Shown here piece by piece: positions 27,117 to 34,938 of a stretch of 64,000 bases of DNA. Origin of the DNA: Sulfitobacter noctilucicola (GTDB lineage Bacteria; Pseudomonadota; Alphaproteobacteria; Rhodobacterales; Rhodobacteraceae); contig NZ_JASD01000008.1 in assembly GCF_000622385.1 (NCBI RefSeq), positions 930,001-994,000 on the forward strand. The letters run 5' to 3'. Position numbers and translations under genes: made by a program. Below the pieces are notes generated by a model. It made no database searches. It had not been told where the DNA came from and saw only the letters and a list, made by a program, of their open reading frames with translations. Each line of letters starts with the position of its first letter. Position 1 is the stretch's first letter.

Positions 27117-27602
27117 CTAAAGGTCGTAACGCTTGAGGATCTTATCTACGATTTGCCCGTCACCCATCCGGTAATTCTCAACGCGGCCATAGTCCTGAAA
27201 GCCGCGACTTTGATAGTAGATTAGCCCACCTTCGTTATCCGCACGGATGTTGGCATTGATCCAAACATAACCAAGCGATTTGGCCGCACGGCGCGTGGCC
27301 TCAAAAAGCGCGGAGCCAATTCCCAAACCGGTTTGACCGATCTGCACAAAAGTGGCGATATTCGCAGCCTCGGGCGGTAAGGAGCTTTCGGGCTCTATCC
27401 ATTGAAAGCCGACAATCTTTTCCTGCGCATCAACTGCTACATGCCACGCTGATCGCTCCGGCGCGAATTCCATCCATTCTGCCAGATCATCACCCTTTAC
27501 CGACCGTGTCAGCGCGGTGGTTCCACCCGCTTCTATGATGGCATTCAGCAGATGCGCCATATGCGGATAATCCAGCGTAATCGGGCTGCGAACTTTGATC
27601 AT
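27117..27602 (-). CDS. GNAT-family N-acetyltransferase
   Basis: 161-residue protein with the acetyl-CoA binding motif QIGQTGLGIGSALFEATRR (Q/R-x-x-G-x-G pattern) and the late motif NEGGLIYYQSRGFQDYG. Substrate unknown. It overlaps the upstream HD-hydrolase gene by 4 nt (ATGA), so the two are one transcription unit; nothing else hints at a substrate. Confidence 0.88.
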   Translation of the reverse strand: MIKVRSPITLDYPHMAHLLNAIIEAGGTTALTRSVKGDDLAEWMEFAPERSAWHVAVDAQEKIVGFQWIEPESSLPPEAANIATFVQIGQTGLGIGSALFEATRRAAKSLGYVWINANIRADNEGGLIYYQSRGFQDYGRVENYRMGDGQIVDKILKRYDL

Positions 27603-28195
27603 GCCATCGCTTTCAGCAGCGCTGCGTGACGATTGGTGAAATCGTTACGCGCCTGAACAGGAGGTCGCAGGACAATATTAAGATCAGCGATGAGATCAGG
27701 GTCGGGGCGACCGAAAAACCGGTCCGATTCAACTTTTGAAAATCCGGCAATTTGCGTGGCTTCCATCCATGCACTTACCTTGTCAGCCTTTTTAATCTGC
27801 TTTTTGATGCTGACAGGTATCTGTGCGGGTAGCCCAAAGCGCAGATGTATTGCAGCAGTCAACCTGTCATCCAGCGCGCCATAATCCGGGCCTACGGCTG
27901 CTTTCACAGGCGAGATCATATCACCGATCACATATTCCGGCGCATCATGCAGCAGGGCGGCCAGTCGCCATTTTGCGGGGGCATTCGGGTTTGTCCGGCC
28001 AAAGATCTCTTCGACCAGAAGCGAATGTTCTGCCACTGAATAGGCATAGTCACCCTTAGTCTGGCCGTTCCAGCGCGCCACAAATGCCAGACCGTGGGCA
28101 ATATCTTCAATTTCAATGTCGACAGGTGTGGGATCAAGCAGATCAAGCCTGCGTCCTGACAACATCCGCTGCCATGCTCTGGGTGGCTGTGCCAT
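27599..28195 (-). CDS. HD-domain hydrolase, YfbR/YedJ-like 5'-nucleotidase type
   Basis: 198-residue metal-dependent phosphohydrolase. The HD signature is spread over YSVAEHSLLV (His), AALLHDAPEYVIGDMISPVK (His-Asp) and the distal Asp in KKADKVSAWMEA. This arrangement matches YfbR-like deoxynucleoside 5'-monophosphatases. ATG 28195 is used rather than a GTG at 28201. It shares an operon with the GNAT gene. Confidence 0.85.
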   Translation of the reverse strand: MAQPPRAWQRMLSGRRLDLLDPTPVDIEIEDIAHGLAFVARWNGQTKGDYAYSVAEHSLLVEEIFGRTNPNAPAKWRLAALLHDAPEYVIGDMISPVKAAVGPDYGALDDRLTAAIHLRFGLPAQIPVSIKKQIKKADKVSAWMEATQIAGFSKVESDRFFGRPDPDLIADLNIVLRPPVQARNDFTNRHAALLKAMA

Positions 28196-28270
28196 GTTCA
28201 CGACCTCGTGTTCGTTAACTCATTGGAACTATTTCGCGACTTCGGTGTTTGTCTCACGAAGGAGAAAACG

Positions 28271-28573
28271 ATGAAACTGTTTATATCAGCGCTTGCCATA
28301 ATCTCGGGATTGACCACTGCGACACAGGTCGCGGCGGAGCAGCAGGTTTGTATGCCGGCCGCTGAAATGAAGGCGTCGTTGATTGACTGGTACGGTGAAA
28401 CACCGGTCGCAGAGCCGACAGCAGCCAAAGAACAACTTTGGGCATCAAAGCACACCGGTACCTGGACGTTGGTTAAAACTCTTTCAGACGGATATGCATG
28501 TGTCGTTGCACAGGGTGATGATTGGACACTCTCATCACAAGACAACGACATCGTTGCGCAATTGGGTGATTAA
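28271..28573 (+). CDS. small secreted protein of unknown function
   Basis: 100-residue protein with a clear signal peptide (MKLFISALAIISGLTTATQVAAEQQ, partly quoted as LFISALAIISGL) and cleavage after VAA. The mature part has two cysteines (VCMPAAEM and YACVVAQ), which could form a disulfide, and resembles short periplasmic proteins often annotated hypothetical in Rhodobacterales. The ATG follows the strong site GAAGGAGAAAACG. It lies 90 bp before ahcY on the same strand; the folded ahcY leader begins 11 bp after its stop. Confidence 0.8.
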   Translation: MKLFISALAIISGLTTATQVAAEQQVCMPAAEMKASLIDWYGETPVAEPTAAKEQLWASKHTGTWTLVKTLSDGYACVVAQGDDWTLSSQDNDIVAQLGD

Positions 28574-28584
28574 GTAACTGGTAT

Positions 28585-28667
28585 CCATGCGGCACCATAT
28601 GATGTTGAGAGAACGACCCAGAAGTGTTAAGCGGCGCTCAAACATCCCAGATGAGGTGCCTCCATGG
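28585..28667 (+). promoter_or_regulatory. folded RNA leader of ahcY, candidate translational regulator
   Basis: Nested complementarity is visible. CCATG (28585-28589) and GGCACC (28591-28596) pair with GGTGCC (28655-28660) and CATGG (28663-28667), the last containing the ahcY ATG. Inside, GATGTTGAG (28601-28609) pairs with CTC-A-AACATC (28637-28646, one bulged A) and closes a 27-base loop. The outer helix of 11 pairs would hide the GAGG ribosome-binding region and the start codon. It does not show the GAGGAGCGCUGC-type core of the known SAH riboswitch. Pairing is observed; a ligand role (S-adenosylhomocysteine or -methionine) is inference. Confidence 0.55.
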
Positions 28668-30052
28668 CCAACGACTATATCGTCAAAGACATCAATCTAG
28701 CCGCTTACGGGCGTAAGGAACTCGATATCGCTGAAACAGAGATGCCGGGCCTTATGGCGTTGCGGGACGAGTACGGCGAAAGCAAGCCGTTGAAAGGCGC
28801 GCGGATCGTTGGTTCGCTGCATATGACTGTCCAGACCGCTGTTCTGATTGAAACGCTTGTTGCCCTGGGTGCAGATGTGCGCTGGGCATCCTGCAACATC
28901 TTCTCAACCCAAGATCATGCTGCCGCTGTAATCGCTGAATCCGGTGTGCCTGTGTTCGCGATCAAGGGTCAGTCCTTGGAAGAGCATTGGGACTATCTTG
29001 ATAAGTCCTTCATGTTTGAAGAAGGCCCGAACCTTATTCTTGACGATGGCGGCGACGCAACTCTCTACATCCTTTTGGGTGCACGTGCCGAAGCAGGCGA
29101 GGATATAATCGCGGTACCAACTTCCGAAGAAGAGGAAGTCATCAAGGCGCAGATCAAAAAGCGTATGGAAGCATCACCCGGTTGGTTCACCAAGATGCGT
29201 GACCAGATCAAAGGTGTATCCGAAGAAACCACGACAGGCGTACACCGTTTGTACGATCTTAAAAAACAGGGCCAGCTCCCCTTCCCTGCAATCAATGTAA
29301 ACGACTCCGTGACCAAATCGAAGTTCGACAACAAGTACGGCTGTAAGGAATCTCTGGTCGATGGCATCCGTCGTGCGACAGACACGATGATGGCCGGCAA
29401 GGTTGCGGTTGTCATGGGTTACGGCGACGTTGGTAAAGGGTCAGCGGCATCCCTGGCAGGCGCCGGCGCGCGTGTGAAGGTGACAGAAGTTGATCCGATT
29501 TGCGCCTTGCAGGCCGCGATGGACGGTTTCGAGGTGGTCCTGCTTGAGGACGTTGTTGGAACAGCCGATATTTTCATCACCACGACCGGCAACAAAGACG
29601 TGATCCGCATCGAGCATATGCGCGAGATGAAGGACATGGCGATTGTTGGCAATATCGGTCACTTCGATAATGAAATTCAGGTGGCAAGCCTGAAGAACCA
29701 CAAGTGGACCAACGTCAAAGAACAGGTCGATATGATCGAGATGCCGAACGGCAACCGTTTGATCCTGTTGTCCGAAGGACGTCTTTTGAACCTTGGTAAC
29801 GCGACCGGCCACCCGTCATTCGTGATGTCTGCATCTTTCACAAATCAGGTGCTTGCACAGATCGAACTGTGGGAGAACACGGACAAGTATACCAACGATG
29901 TCTACATCCTGCCAAAGCATCTTGATGAAAAGGTCGCGCGTCTGCATCTGGACCGTATCGGCGTAAAGCTGAGCAAGCTCGACCCTGAACAAGCCTCTTA
30001 TATCGGCGTATCGCCCGACGGCCCGTTCAAGCCTGAGCATTACCGGTATTAA
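28664..30052 (+). CDS. ahcY: adenosylhomocysteinase (S-adenosyl-L-homocysteine hydrolase)
   Basis: NAD-dependent reversible cleavage of S-adenosylhomocysteine to adenosine and homocysteine in the methyl cycle. 462 residues, the usual bacterial size. Typical segments are [43 protein letters not shown], the NAD-binding [15 protein letters not shown] and C-terminal [24 protein letters not shown] (quoted in part). It follows a strongly folded leader and precedes a DUF922 gene by 9 nt. In Rhodobacter, ahcY lies in the same locus downstream of regA. Confidence 0.98.
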   Translation: MANDYIVKDINLAAYGRKELDIAETEMPGLMALRDEYGESKPLKGARIVGSLHMTVQTAVLIETLVALGADVRWASCNIFSTQDHAAAVIAESGVPVFAIKGQSLEEHWDYLDKSFMFEEGPNLILDDGGDATLYILLGARAEAGEDIIAVPTSEEEEVIKAQIKKRMEASPGWFTKMRDQIKGVSEETTTGVHRLYDLKKQGQLPFPAINVNDSVTKSKFDNKYGCKESLVDGIRRATDTMMAGKVAVVMGYGDVGKGSAASLAGAGARVKVTEVDPICALQAAMDGFEVVLLEDVVGTADIFITTTGNKDVIRIEHMREMKDMAIVGNIGHFDNEIQVASLKNHKWTNVKEQVDMIEMPNGNRLILLSEGRLLNLGNATGHPSFVMSASFTNQVLAQIELWENTDKYTNDVYILPKHLDEKVARLHLDRIGVKLSKLDPEQASYIGVSPDGPFKPEHYRY

Positions 30053-30061
30053 GCTGGTCCC

Positions 30062-30547
30062 ATGAGGGCACCAAGACGCACCTCGTGGATACTTATTGCA
30101 GCGCTGGGGATGGCTATATCTCCGGCGCTGGCTGCAGGGCCGAAAATCACTGAAGTCAATCAGGTCTATCTCGTCAGCGCGCTCACGCCCAAAGCCCTCA
30201 TTCGTGAATTTCGCAAGAAAGGTCCGAAGGGCTTTACCGCTCTTACGAATTGGGAAGTAAGGTGGGACGCTGCCTGCAATGTCGAACTTACTCTGACGTA
30301 TACATTGCCCAAACACACTAATCCCCAAGCAATGACCGCCGATGTCCGCGCATCTTTTGACCGGATGATGGCGAACCTTCTTGTTCATGAACGCAAACAC
30401 GGACAACACGGCATCAACGCCGCGCAAGAAGTTAAGCTCGCGGGGTGCAAGAACGCAGCACCTATCATCCGTAAATACATCCGTGCCGACCGTGAGCTGG
30501 ATCGCCGCACCAAGAATGGCCGCACTGACGGTGTGATCCTTAAATAG
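30062..30547 (+). CDS. DUF922-family secreted putative metalloprotease
   Basis: 161-residue protein with a signal peptide (residues 1-25, ending ALAAG) and the motif HERKHGQHG with His109, Glu110 and His113, an HExxH-type zinc site as seen in DUF922 proteins. The mature region also has NWEVRWDAACNVELTLTYTLP (partly quoted NWEVRWDAACN). It starts 9 nt after ahcY, so it is probably read from the same transcript. No substrate can be assigned. Confidence 0.82.
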   Translation: MRAPRRTSWILIAALGMAISPALAAGPKITEVNQVYLVSALTPKALIREFRKKGPKGFTALTNWEVRWDAACNVELTLTYTLPKHTNPQAMTADVRASFDRMMANLLVHERKHGQHGINAAQEVKLAGCKNAAPIIRKYIRADRELDRRTKNGRTDGVILK

Positions 30548-30737
30548 AGGTTTGAGGCTTCGCCGTTCGAGTTGATTGATACCGACGAAAACCTCTTCCA
30601 TCCGGCAGTCATATGGTGGGGTTCTCTGACAGTGGGAGATATCGGCGAATTTTCCCTTTGTACCCGCAACATTAGCCTTTAGGGTCGCCAGCAAGATCAG
30701 ACAGGCTGATCAGATTATTAAAACTGGGAGATTTTCG

Positions 30738-31079
30738 ATGGGTAAACGGGATGATTGGATCGCAAAGTATGCGGAAGATCTGGAGAACAAATGCGGCATG
30801 AAGCCTGATATGGACCTTTTGACAAAGGTGACCATCGGCTGCGGTCCTTCGATCTATAACGCCGATGCACAGACCGTTGCTGGCAGCCAGAAAGACGAAC
30901 TTGAGACCGTCAAAAAGAACTTTCTGATGAAGAAACTGGGACTTCCCGATGGACCGAACCTGATGGAAGCGATCCAGGAATCGATTGAGACTTACGGCAA
31001 GTCGGAACGAAACAAGTATCGCGCCGTGATCTATTACATGCTGACGAAGAAGTTCGGTAAAGAATCTGTTTACGGCTAA
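30738..31079 (+). CDS. DUF2853 family protein
   Basis: 113-residue soluble, charged protein. The conserved phrases WIAKYAEDLENKCGMKPDMDLL, GCGPSIYNADAQTVAGSQ and VKKNFLMKKLGL, with ESIETYGKSERNKYRAVIYYML (each quoted in part), identify the DUF2853 family of small alphaproteobacterial proteins of unknown role. The ribosome-binding site is GGGAG. An intrinsic terminator follows 24 bp after the stop. Confidence 0.85.
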   Translation: MGKRDDWIAKYAEDLENKCGMKPDMDLLTKVTIGCGPSIYNADAQTVAGSQKDELETVKKNFLMKKLGLPDGPNLMEAIQESIETYGKSERNKYRAVIYYMLTKKFGKESVYG

Positions 31080-31102
31080 CTGCCTGACGATCATGAACTT
31101 TG

Positions 31103-31137
31103 AATGCCCGCACATTTAGTCGCGGGCATTTCTGTTT
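31103..31137 (+). terminator. intrinsic terminator of the DUF2853 gene
   Basis: AATGCCCGC (31103-31111) and GCGGGCATT (31122-31130) form a perfect 9-bp stem with a 10-base loop, followed by TCTGTTTTG. Confidence 0.85.
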
Positions 31138-31179
31138 TGGGATAATGTTTAACTATCAAATACTTGGTCTAATCTGTGT

Positions 31180-31298
31180 TCTTTGGTATGAACAACGGGT
31201 GGCCAGGACGGCCAGAACAGATTTCTATACGTGTGCGGTGGTTTAGGGAGCACGCGGGGTGAGAAAGGGTTCTGGCAGTCATGTCAGAACCCTTTTTT
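31180..31298 (+). ncRNA. candidate intergenic small RNA
   Basis: A possible promoter (TTTAAC 31148-31153 and TAATCT 31170-31175) precedes about 120 bp with no open reading frame. Visible local pairing includes TGGCC-AGGAC-GGCCA near 31200-31215 and GTGTGC with GCACGC near 31231-31256, and it ends in a strong terminator (31264-31298). No known RNA was recognised: it lacks the 4.5S tetraloop core and 6S features. Existence and boundaries are inference from promoter-hairpin-terminator layout. Confidence 0.35.
31264..31298 (+). terminator. strong intrinsic terminator, possibly of a small RNA
   Basis: AAAGGGTTCTG (31264-31274) and CAGAACCCTTT (31285-31295) are a perfect 11-bp stem with a 10-base loop and a run of six Ts (31293-31298). 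On the opposite strand it lies downstream of the EVE gene but has only a short T-run there. No protein gene ends just before it on the plus strand, since DUF2853 already has its own terminator. Confidence 0.85.
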
Positions 31299-31353
31299 GA
31301 TCCGATCAGCGATGTTTCGCGCCCAATCCGCTGTTTTTCAAGAAAGCCTGAAG

Positions 31354-31773
31354 CTAGGGATCTGTATTTCCCATTTCGCAAACCCTGCGCCACTCCGCGT
31401 CAGTAACCGGTTGAACAGACAGGCGGGAGTTCTTGACCAGTATCATATCCTCAAGCGCAGGCTCTGCTTTGATCTGATCCAAGGTGACGGGTGTGATGAA
31501 GGGACGTACCGCTTTGATGTCGACACATTCCCACCGCTCATCATCGGTCGTGCTGTCAGGATGTGCTTCTTTGACGACCTCAACGATGCCCACCACGGAT
31601 TTTTCTTTCATTGAGTGATAGAAAAAACCCAAATCACCGACACGCATATCTCTCATGAAGTTACGCGCCTGATAATTTCGGACACCATCCCACTCTTCAC
31701 CCGTATCACCCTTGGCGACCTGTTCTTTCCAACCCCAGGTATTCGGCTCTGACTTGAACAACCAGTAGGCCAT
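31354..31773 (-). CDS. EVE-domain protein
   Basis: 139-residue protein of the EVE (PUA-like) superfamily, implicated in reading modified bases. It starts MAYWLFKSEPNTWGW and contains GVRNYQARNFMRDMRVGDLGFFYHS and VGIVEVVKEAHPD (quoted in part). ATG 31773 overlaps the YciI stop by one base (TAATG). It belongs to the tsaD-gpsA-YciI-EVE minus-strand group, possibly one transcript. Substrate or ligand unknown. Confidence 0.9.
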   Translation of the reverse strand: MAYWLFKSEPNTWGWKEQVAKGDTGEEWDGVRNYQARNFMRDMRVGDLGFFYHSMKEKSVVGIVEVVKEAHPDSTTDDERWECVDIKAVRPFITPVTLDQIKAEPALEDMILVKNSRLSVQPVTDAEWRRVCEMGNTDP

Positions 31774-32045
31774 TACCCGATCACCTTGTTCCAATGTGTT
31801 AGTTTGACCGATTGAAACAGACCCGCCTTGCCGTAAGGATCGTTAGCCACCCAATTCTCGGCTGTGGCCATGTCGGGCACATCCAGAATGATAAGGGATC
31901 CGATCATCCCGCCCTCATTGTTCAAAAGCGGGCCAGCCTGCGCGACGTGCGCGCTGGACTTGAGATACTCTAAATGGGCAGGCCGGTTTTCCTGCCGGAT
32001 TGGCAAGCTGTCGGGTTTATCATGCGCGATCAAAGCAATAAGCAT
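31773..32045 (-). CDS. YciI-like protein
   Basis: 90-residue dimeric alpha-beta-barrel type protein. It carries the family elements LIALIAHDKPDS, RPAHLEYL (the His thought to be functional) and GSLIILDVPDMATAENWVANDPY (quoted in part). YciI proteins are small possible hydrolases or carriers with no defined reaction. It starts one base after the gpsA stop and overlaps the EVE start. Confidence 0.9.
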   Translation of the reverse strand: MLIALIAHDKPDSLPIRQENRPAHLEYLKSSAHVAQAGPLLNNEGGMIGSLIILDVPDMATAENWVANDPYGKAGLFQSVKLTHWNKVIG

Positions 32046-32046
32046 T

Positions 32047-33000
32047 TTATTCTTCCTTTAAGGGTCGGGTGAGAAGCGATTCCATCGCCTGCGTGACGTC
32101 GATCCGCCGTTCAAGCAACGCGGCAACTGCTGTGGTTATTGGTAAATCCAAACCGGCTTCGCGGGCAAGCGCATCAACAGCAAGTGCTGTGGCGGCACCT
32201 TCAACAGTTGTCGTTGCATCGAATGGTATCCCACGACCCAAAGAAAGGCCCAAACAGTAATTCCGCGACTTTTCCGATGTGCAGGTCAAGGTGAGGTCGC
32301 CAAACCCCGATAGACCAGCGAGAGTGGTCGGCAGCGCATTGCGATAGATGGCGAGCCTTTGCATTTCGGCAAAACCGCGCGTCATCAAAGCGGCGCGCGC
32401 GCTTTCGCCCAAACCGGCACCAATCGCCGCACCACAAGCGATTGCGATGATGTTCTTCATGGCACCACCCAGCTCAGCGCCCGCTGTGTCAGTGCTCCGA
32501 TAAAGCCTTAGGTTGTCTGTTGTAAGGGTAGACTGCAAAGTCCGGCAGATGTCGTCATCCGCACATGCCAGTGTCAGCGCCGTTGGAAGCCCGGCAGCAA
32601 TGTCAGTCGCAAAACTTGGCCCCGTCAGCACCGCAGGTACCGCATCAGGAACGCTTTGCGAGATCACGCCCACAGGCCCCAGACCGGTTTCGAGCTCAAT
32701 ACCCTTGCAACATGCGACCAGTGTTTTTCCCTGTAGTAGAGCCTGATTGGCAATGAGAAACGCTCTGAGCTTCTGCATTGGTACTGCAATCAGAATTACC
32801 TTTGCTTCACACGCACGCGCGCAAACATCTGTTATTGAGAGGTTTTCGGGAAAGGCGCCTCCGGGCAATCGCCGTGCATTAACGCGTTCGTTGGCCATTT
32901 CGCCGATATCGCGGGCCCATAACGTAACAGGCTCTTTATTCGCCAAGGATATTGCCAATGCAGTTCCGAATGCACCCGCCCCGAGAACAGCGACGTTCAT
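32047..33000 (-). CDS. gpsA: NAD(P)H-dependent glycerol-3-phosphate dehydrogenase
   Basis: Makes sn-glycerol-3-phosphate from dihydroxyacetone phosphate for phospholipid synthesis. 317 residues: N-terminal dinucleotide motif [24 protein letters not shown], the [11 protein letters not shown] core and catalytic Lys region [15 protein letters not shown], and [16 protein letters not shown]. It overlaps the tsaD stop by 4 nt (ATGA). Confidence 0.97.
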   Translation of the reverse strand: MNVAVLGAGAFGTALAISLANKEPVTLWARDIGEMANERVNARRLPGGAFPENLSITDVCARACEAKVILIAVPMQKLRAFLIANQALLQGKTLVACCKGIELETGLGPVGVISQSVPDAVPAVLTGPSFATDIAAGLPTALTLACADDDICRTLQSTLTTDNLRLYRSTDTAGAELGGAMKNIIAIACGAAIGAGLGESARAALMTRGFAEMQRLAIYRNALPTTLAGLSGFGDLTLTCTSEKSRNYCLGLSLGRGIPFDATTTVEGAATALAVDALAREAGLDLPITTAVAALLERRIDVTQAMESLLTRPLKEE

Positions 33001-34088
33001 GCTTTTGGCCCCTTTTTCCCGCTGCCAAGCATCGCGGGCTGCGCTGTATCCAAGGGCCAGCGAGGGCGAGCAGATAGTTTCAAGTCGTCTTCGCTTCGCA
33101 GTGTTGATTGCTCAGCGGCTGCATAAGCGATCATGGCTGCATTGTCCGTACACAGGGCCAGCGGGGGCGCAACAAAGGATGCTTTCTGATCAGACGCAAC
33201 AGTCTCTAATGCACTGCGAATGGCTGTGTTGGCAGCCACACCTCCTGCGACACACAGGCTTCGTTGAGCAGCATCTGGATAGCTCGCAAACGCGTTGCGA
33301 GTCTTTGCTGCTAAAACATCGACAACAGCGGCTTGAAATCCAGCAGCTAGGTCACACTGATCCTGTACCGTGAGGCCGCCGTTCTCCTTAACAAGCTGGT
33401 CCCGTGTACGAAGCACTGCAGTCTTGAGGCCGGAAAAGGACATGTCGCAACCGGCGCGGTCCAGCAGGGGGCGGGGGAAGGCAAAGCGGCGATTATCCCC
33501 ATTTAGAGCCGCACTTTCAATCGCCGGACCGCCTGGCTGGCCAAGTCCGATCAGCCTTGCCACCTTGTCAAAAGCCTCGCCCGGGGCGTCGTCGATTGTT
33601 CCTCCAAGTCGCGTAAAGTCATCCGCGTCCTTCACCAGCAAAAACTGGCAATGACCACCGGAAACAAGCAGCATCAGATAAGGGTATTCAACGCCGTCCG
33701 TCAGGCGCGGCGTTAATGCGTGACCGGCAAGATGATTTACACCGTAAAGGGGTTTGCCGGTCGCGGCTGACAAACCCTTTGCGCACATCACGCCTGAAAC
33801 CACCCCTCCGATTAGGCCGGGCCCGGCTGTTACGGCAATCGCGTCAATGGCTCCAAGGGTCATATTTGCCTGTGTCAGAGCCTGTTCCACGCAAAGATCA
33901 AGCTTTTCAGCATGTGCGCGGGCTGCGATCTCTGGGACGACACCGCCGAAAGCGGCATGAAGATCAGTCTGGTCGGCAACGATTGATGACAGAATGGCAG
34001 GTGGTCCGGAAACTGGTAAATGAACAACAGCTGCTGCCGTATCATCACAGCTGCTTTCCAGTCCGAGTATGGTGAGAGGTGGCCGCAT
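32997..34088 (-). CDS. tsaD: tRNA N6-adenosine threonylcarbamoyltransferase TsaD
   Basis: Catalytic subunit of t6A synthesis. The 363-residue protein starts [22 protein letters not shown] and has the metal-binding [12 protein letters not shown] region, [39 protein letters not shown] and [13 protein letters not shown] (all quoted in part). ATG 34088 is chosen; the longer frame upstream has no family similarity. It is divergent from hemD with 74 bp between starts, matching the usual Rhodobacterales order. Confidence 0.97.
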   Translation of the reverse strand: MRPPLTILGLESSCDDTAAAVVHLPVSGPPAILSSIVADQTDLHAAFGGVVPEIAARAHAEKLDLCVEQALTQANMTLGAIDAIAVTAGPGLIGGVVSGVMCAKGLSAATGKPLYGVNHLAGHALTPRLTDGVEYPYLMLLVSGGHCQFLLVKDADDFTRLGGTIDDAPGEAFDKVARLIGLGQPGGPAIESAALNGDNRRFAFPRPLLDRAGCDMSFSGLKTAVLRTRDQLVKENGGLTVQDQCDLAAGFQAAVVDVLAAKTRNAFASYPDAAQRSLCVAGGVAANTAIRSALETVASDQKASFVAPPLALCTDNAAMIAYAAAEQSTLRSEDDLKLSARPRWPLDTAQPAMLGSGKKGPKA

Positions 34089-34162
34089 GTCTGCTTTCCG
34101 TTGCAAGGAGGCTGGTCGAGAGGTAACACCGCAAACCATGGCAAACAATGCTTTGACTCCAG

Positions 34163-34867
34163 ATGATTGACCGGTCGCTTTTGTTGACCCGACCCGAAAA
34201 AGCCGCGCGGCGCTTTGTTGCGGAGCTGGATCAGAGGTGTCTTGTCTCGGTCGATATCTGTTATTCGCCGGTGCTTGATATTGTTCCAACCCGTTCTCCG
34301 ATCGATCTGACGGGTTATCACAGCGTGATTTTCACATCCGGTAATGCTGTTGCCCTTGTGCCGGAAGTGACGGGCATGAACGCTTTCTGCGTTGGCCCCG
34401 GAACGGCTGAACAGGCAAGTAGTCGAGGATGGAACGTGTCATACACGGCGCAAGATGCTGATGATCTGGTGAAAGCAATGATGCGTTTTCGTCCAGACGG
34501 GCCGATCTTGCATATCGCTGGTGCCCACCGCCGTGGCGAAGTCGCAGAGCGACTACGTGATACCGGGCTGACCGTTGACGTTGTGACTGTCTATGACCAG
34601 CAGCCGCTACAGTTGAATGCTCAGGCAAAGGCGATGCTGGATGGGGAACGCCCTGTCATCCTTCCCCTTTTTTCGCCGCGCAGTGCAGAGCAGTTTCTTT
34701 CTCAAGCAGAACGGTTGGCCAATGTGCATGTAATCGCCATTAGTGACGCGGTCGCACGCTTGATAATTGGCAAGCCGGTATCTGCTGTTGAGACAGCGCC
34801 GCTGCCGAATGGCACAGCAATGCGGCAAATGGTTGAAATGGTCTTGCGGCGCGATAGCTTAGCTTGA
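34163..34867 (+). CDS. hemD: uroporphyrinogen-III synthase
   Basis: Closes hydroxymethylbilane to uroporphyrinogen III in heme and cobalamin synthesis. The 234-residue protein shows [28 protein letters not shown] and the late [12 protein letters not shown] and [14 protein letters not shown] that mark this weakly conserved family. The assignment is supported by context: HemD, Mic60 and HemY often sit together opposite tsaD/gpsA in Rhodobacterales. hemC is not in the window. Confidence 0.88.
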   Translation: MIDRSLLLTRPEKAARRFVAELDQRCLVSVDICYSPVLDIVPTRSPIDLTGYHSVIFTSGNAVALVPEVTGMNAFCVGPGTAEQASSRGWNVSYTAQDADDLVKAMMRFRPDGPILHIAGAHRRGEVAERLRDTGLTVDVVTVYDQQPLQLNAQAKAMLDGERPVILPLFSPRSAEQFLSQAERLANVHVIAISDAVARLIIGKPVSAVETAPLPNGTAMRQMVEMVLRRDSLA

Positions 34868-34938
34868 AGGTGGACAGCTTTGGCGGGTAAGGTCAAAGCG
34901 TTAAACTGACTGAAAGTCAGAATCAGAAGGGTATGCAC

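Noticed and set aside
28574..28664. Classical SAH riboswitch upstream of ahcY
   Set aside because: The strongly conserved 5' segment of that class is not visible; only a short GGCGCTCA-like stretch agrees. The leader is therefore listed as an unclassified structure.
29816..30694. Long minus-strand frame over ahcY 3' end and the DUF922 gene
   Set aside because: It is antisense to two supported genes, has no motif and no ribosome-binding site; not counted as a gene.
30695..30711. GATCAG/CTGATC hairpin in the DUF922-DUF2853 gap as a terminator
   Set aside because: Six-base stem with no T-run after it; too weak to call.
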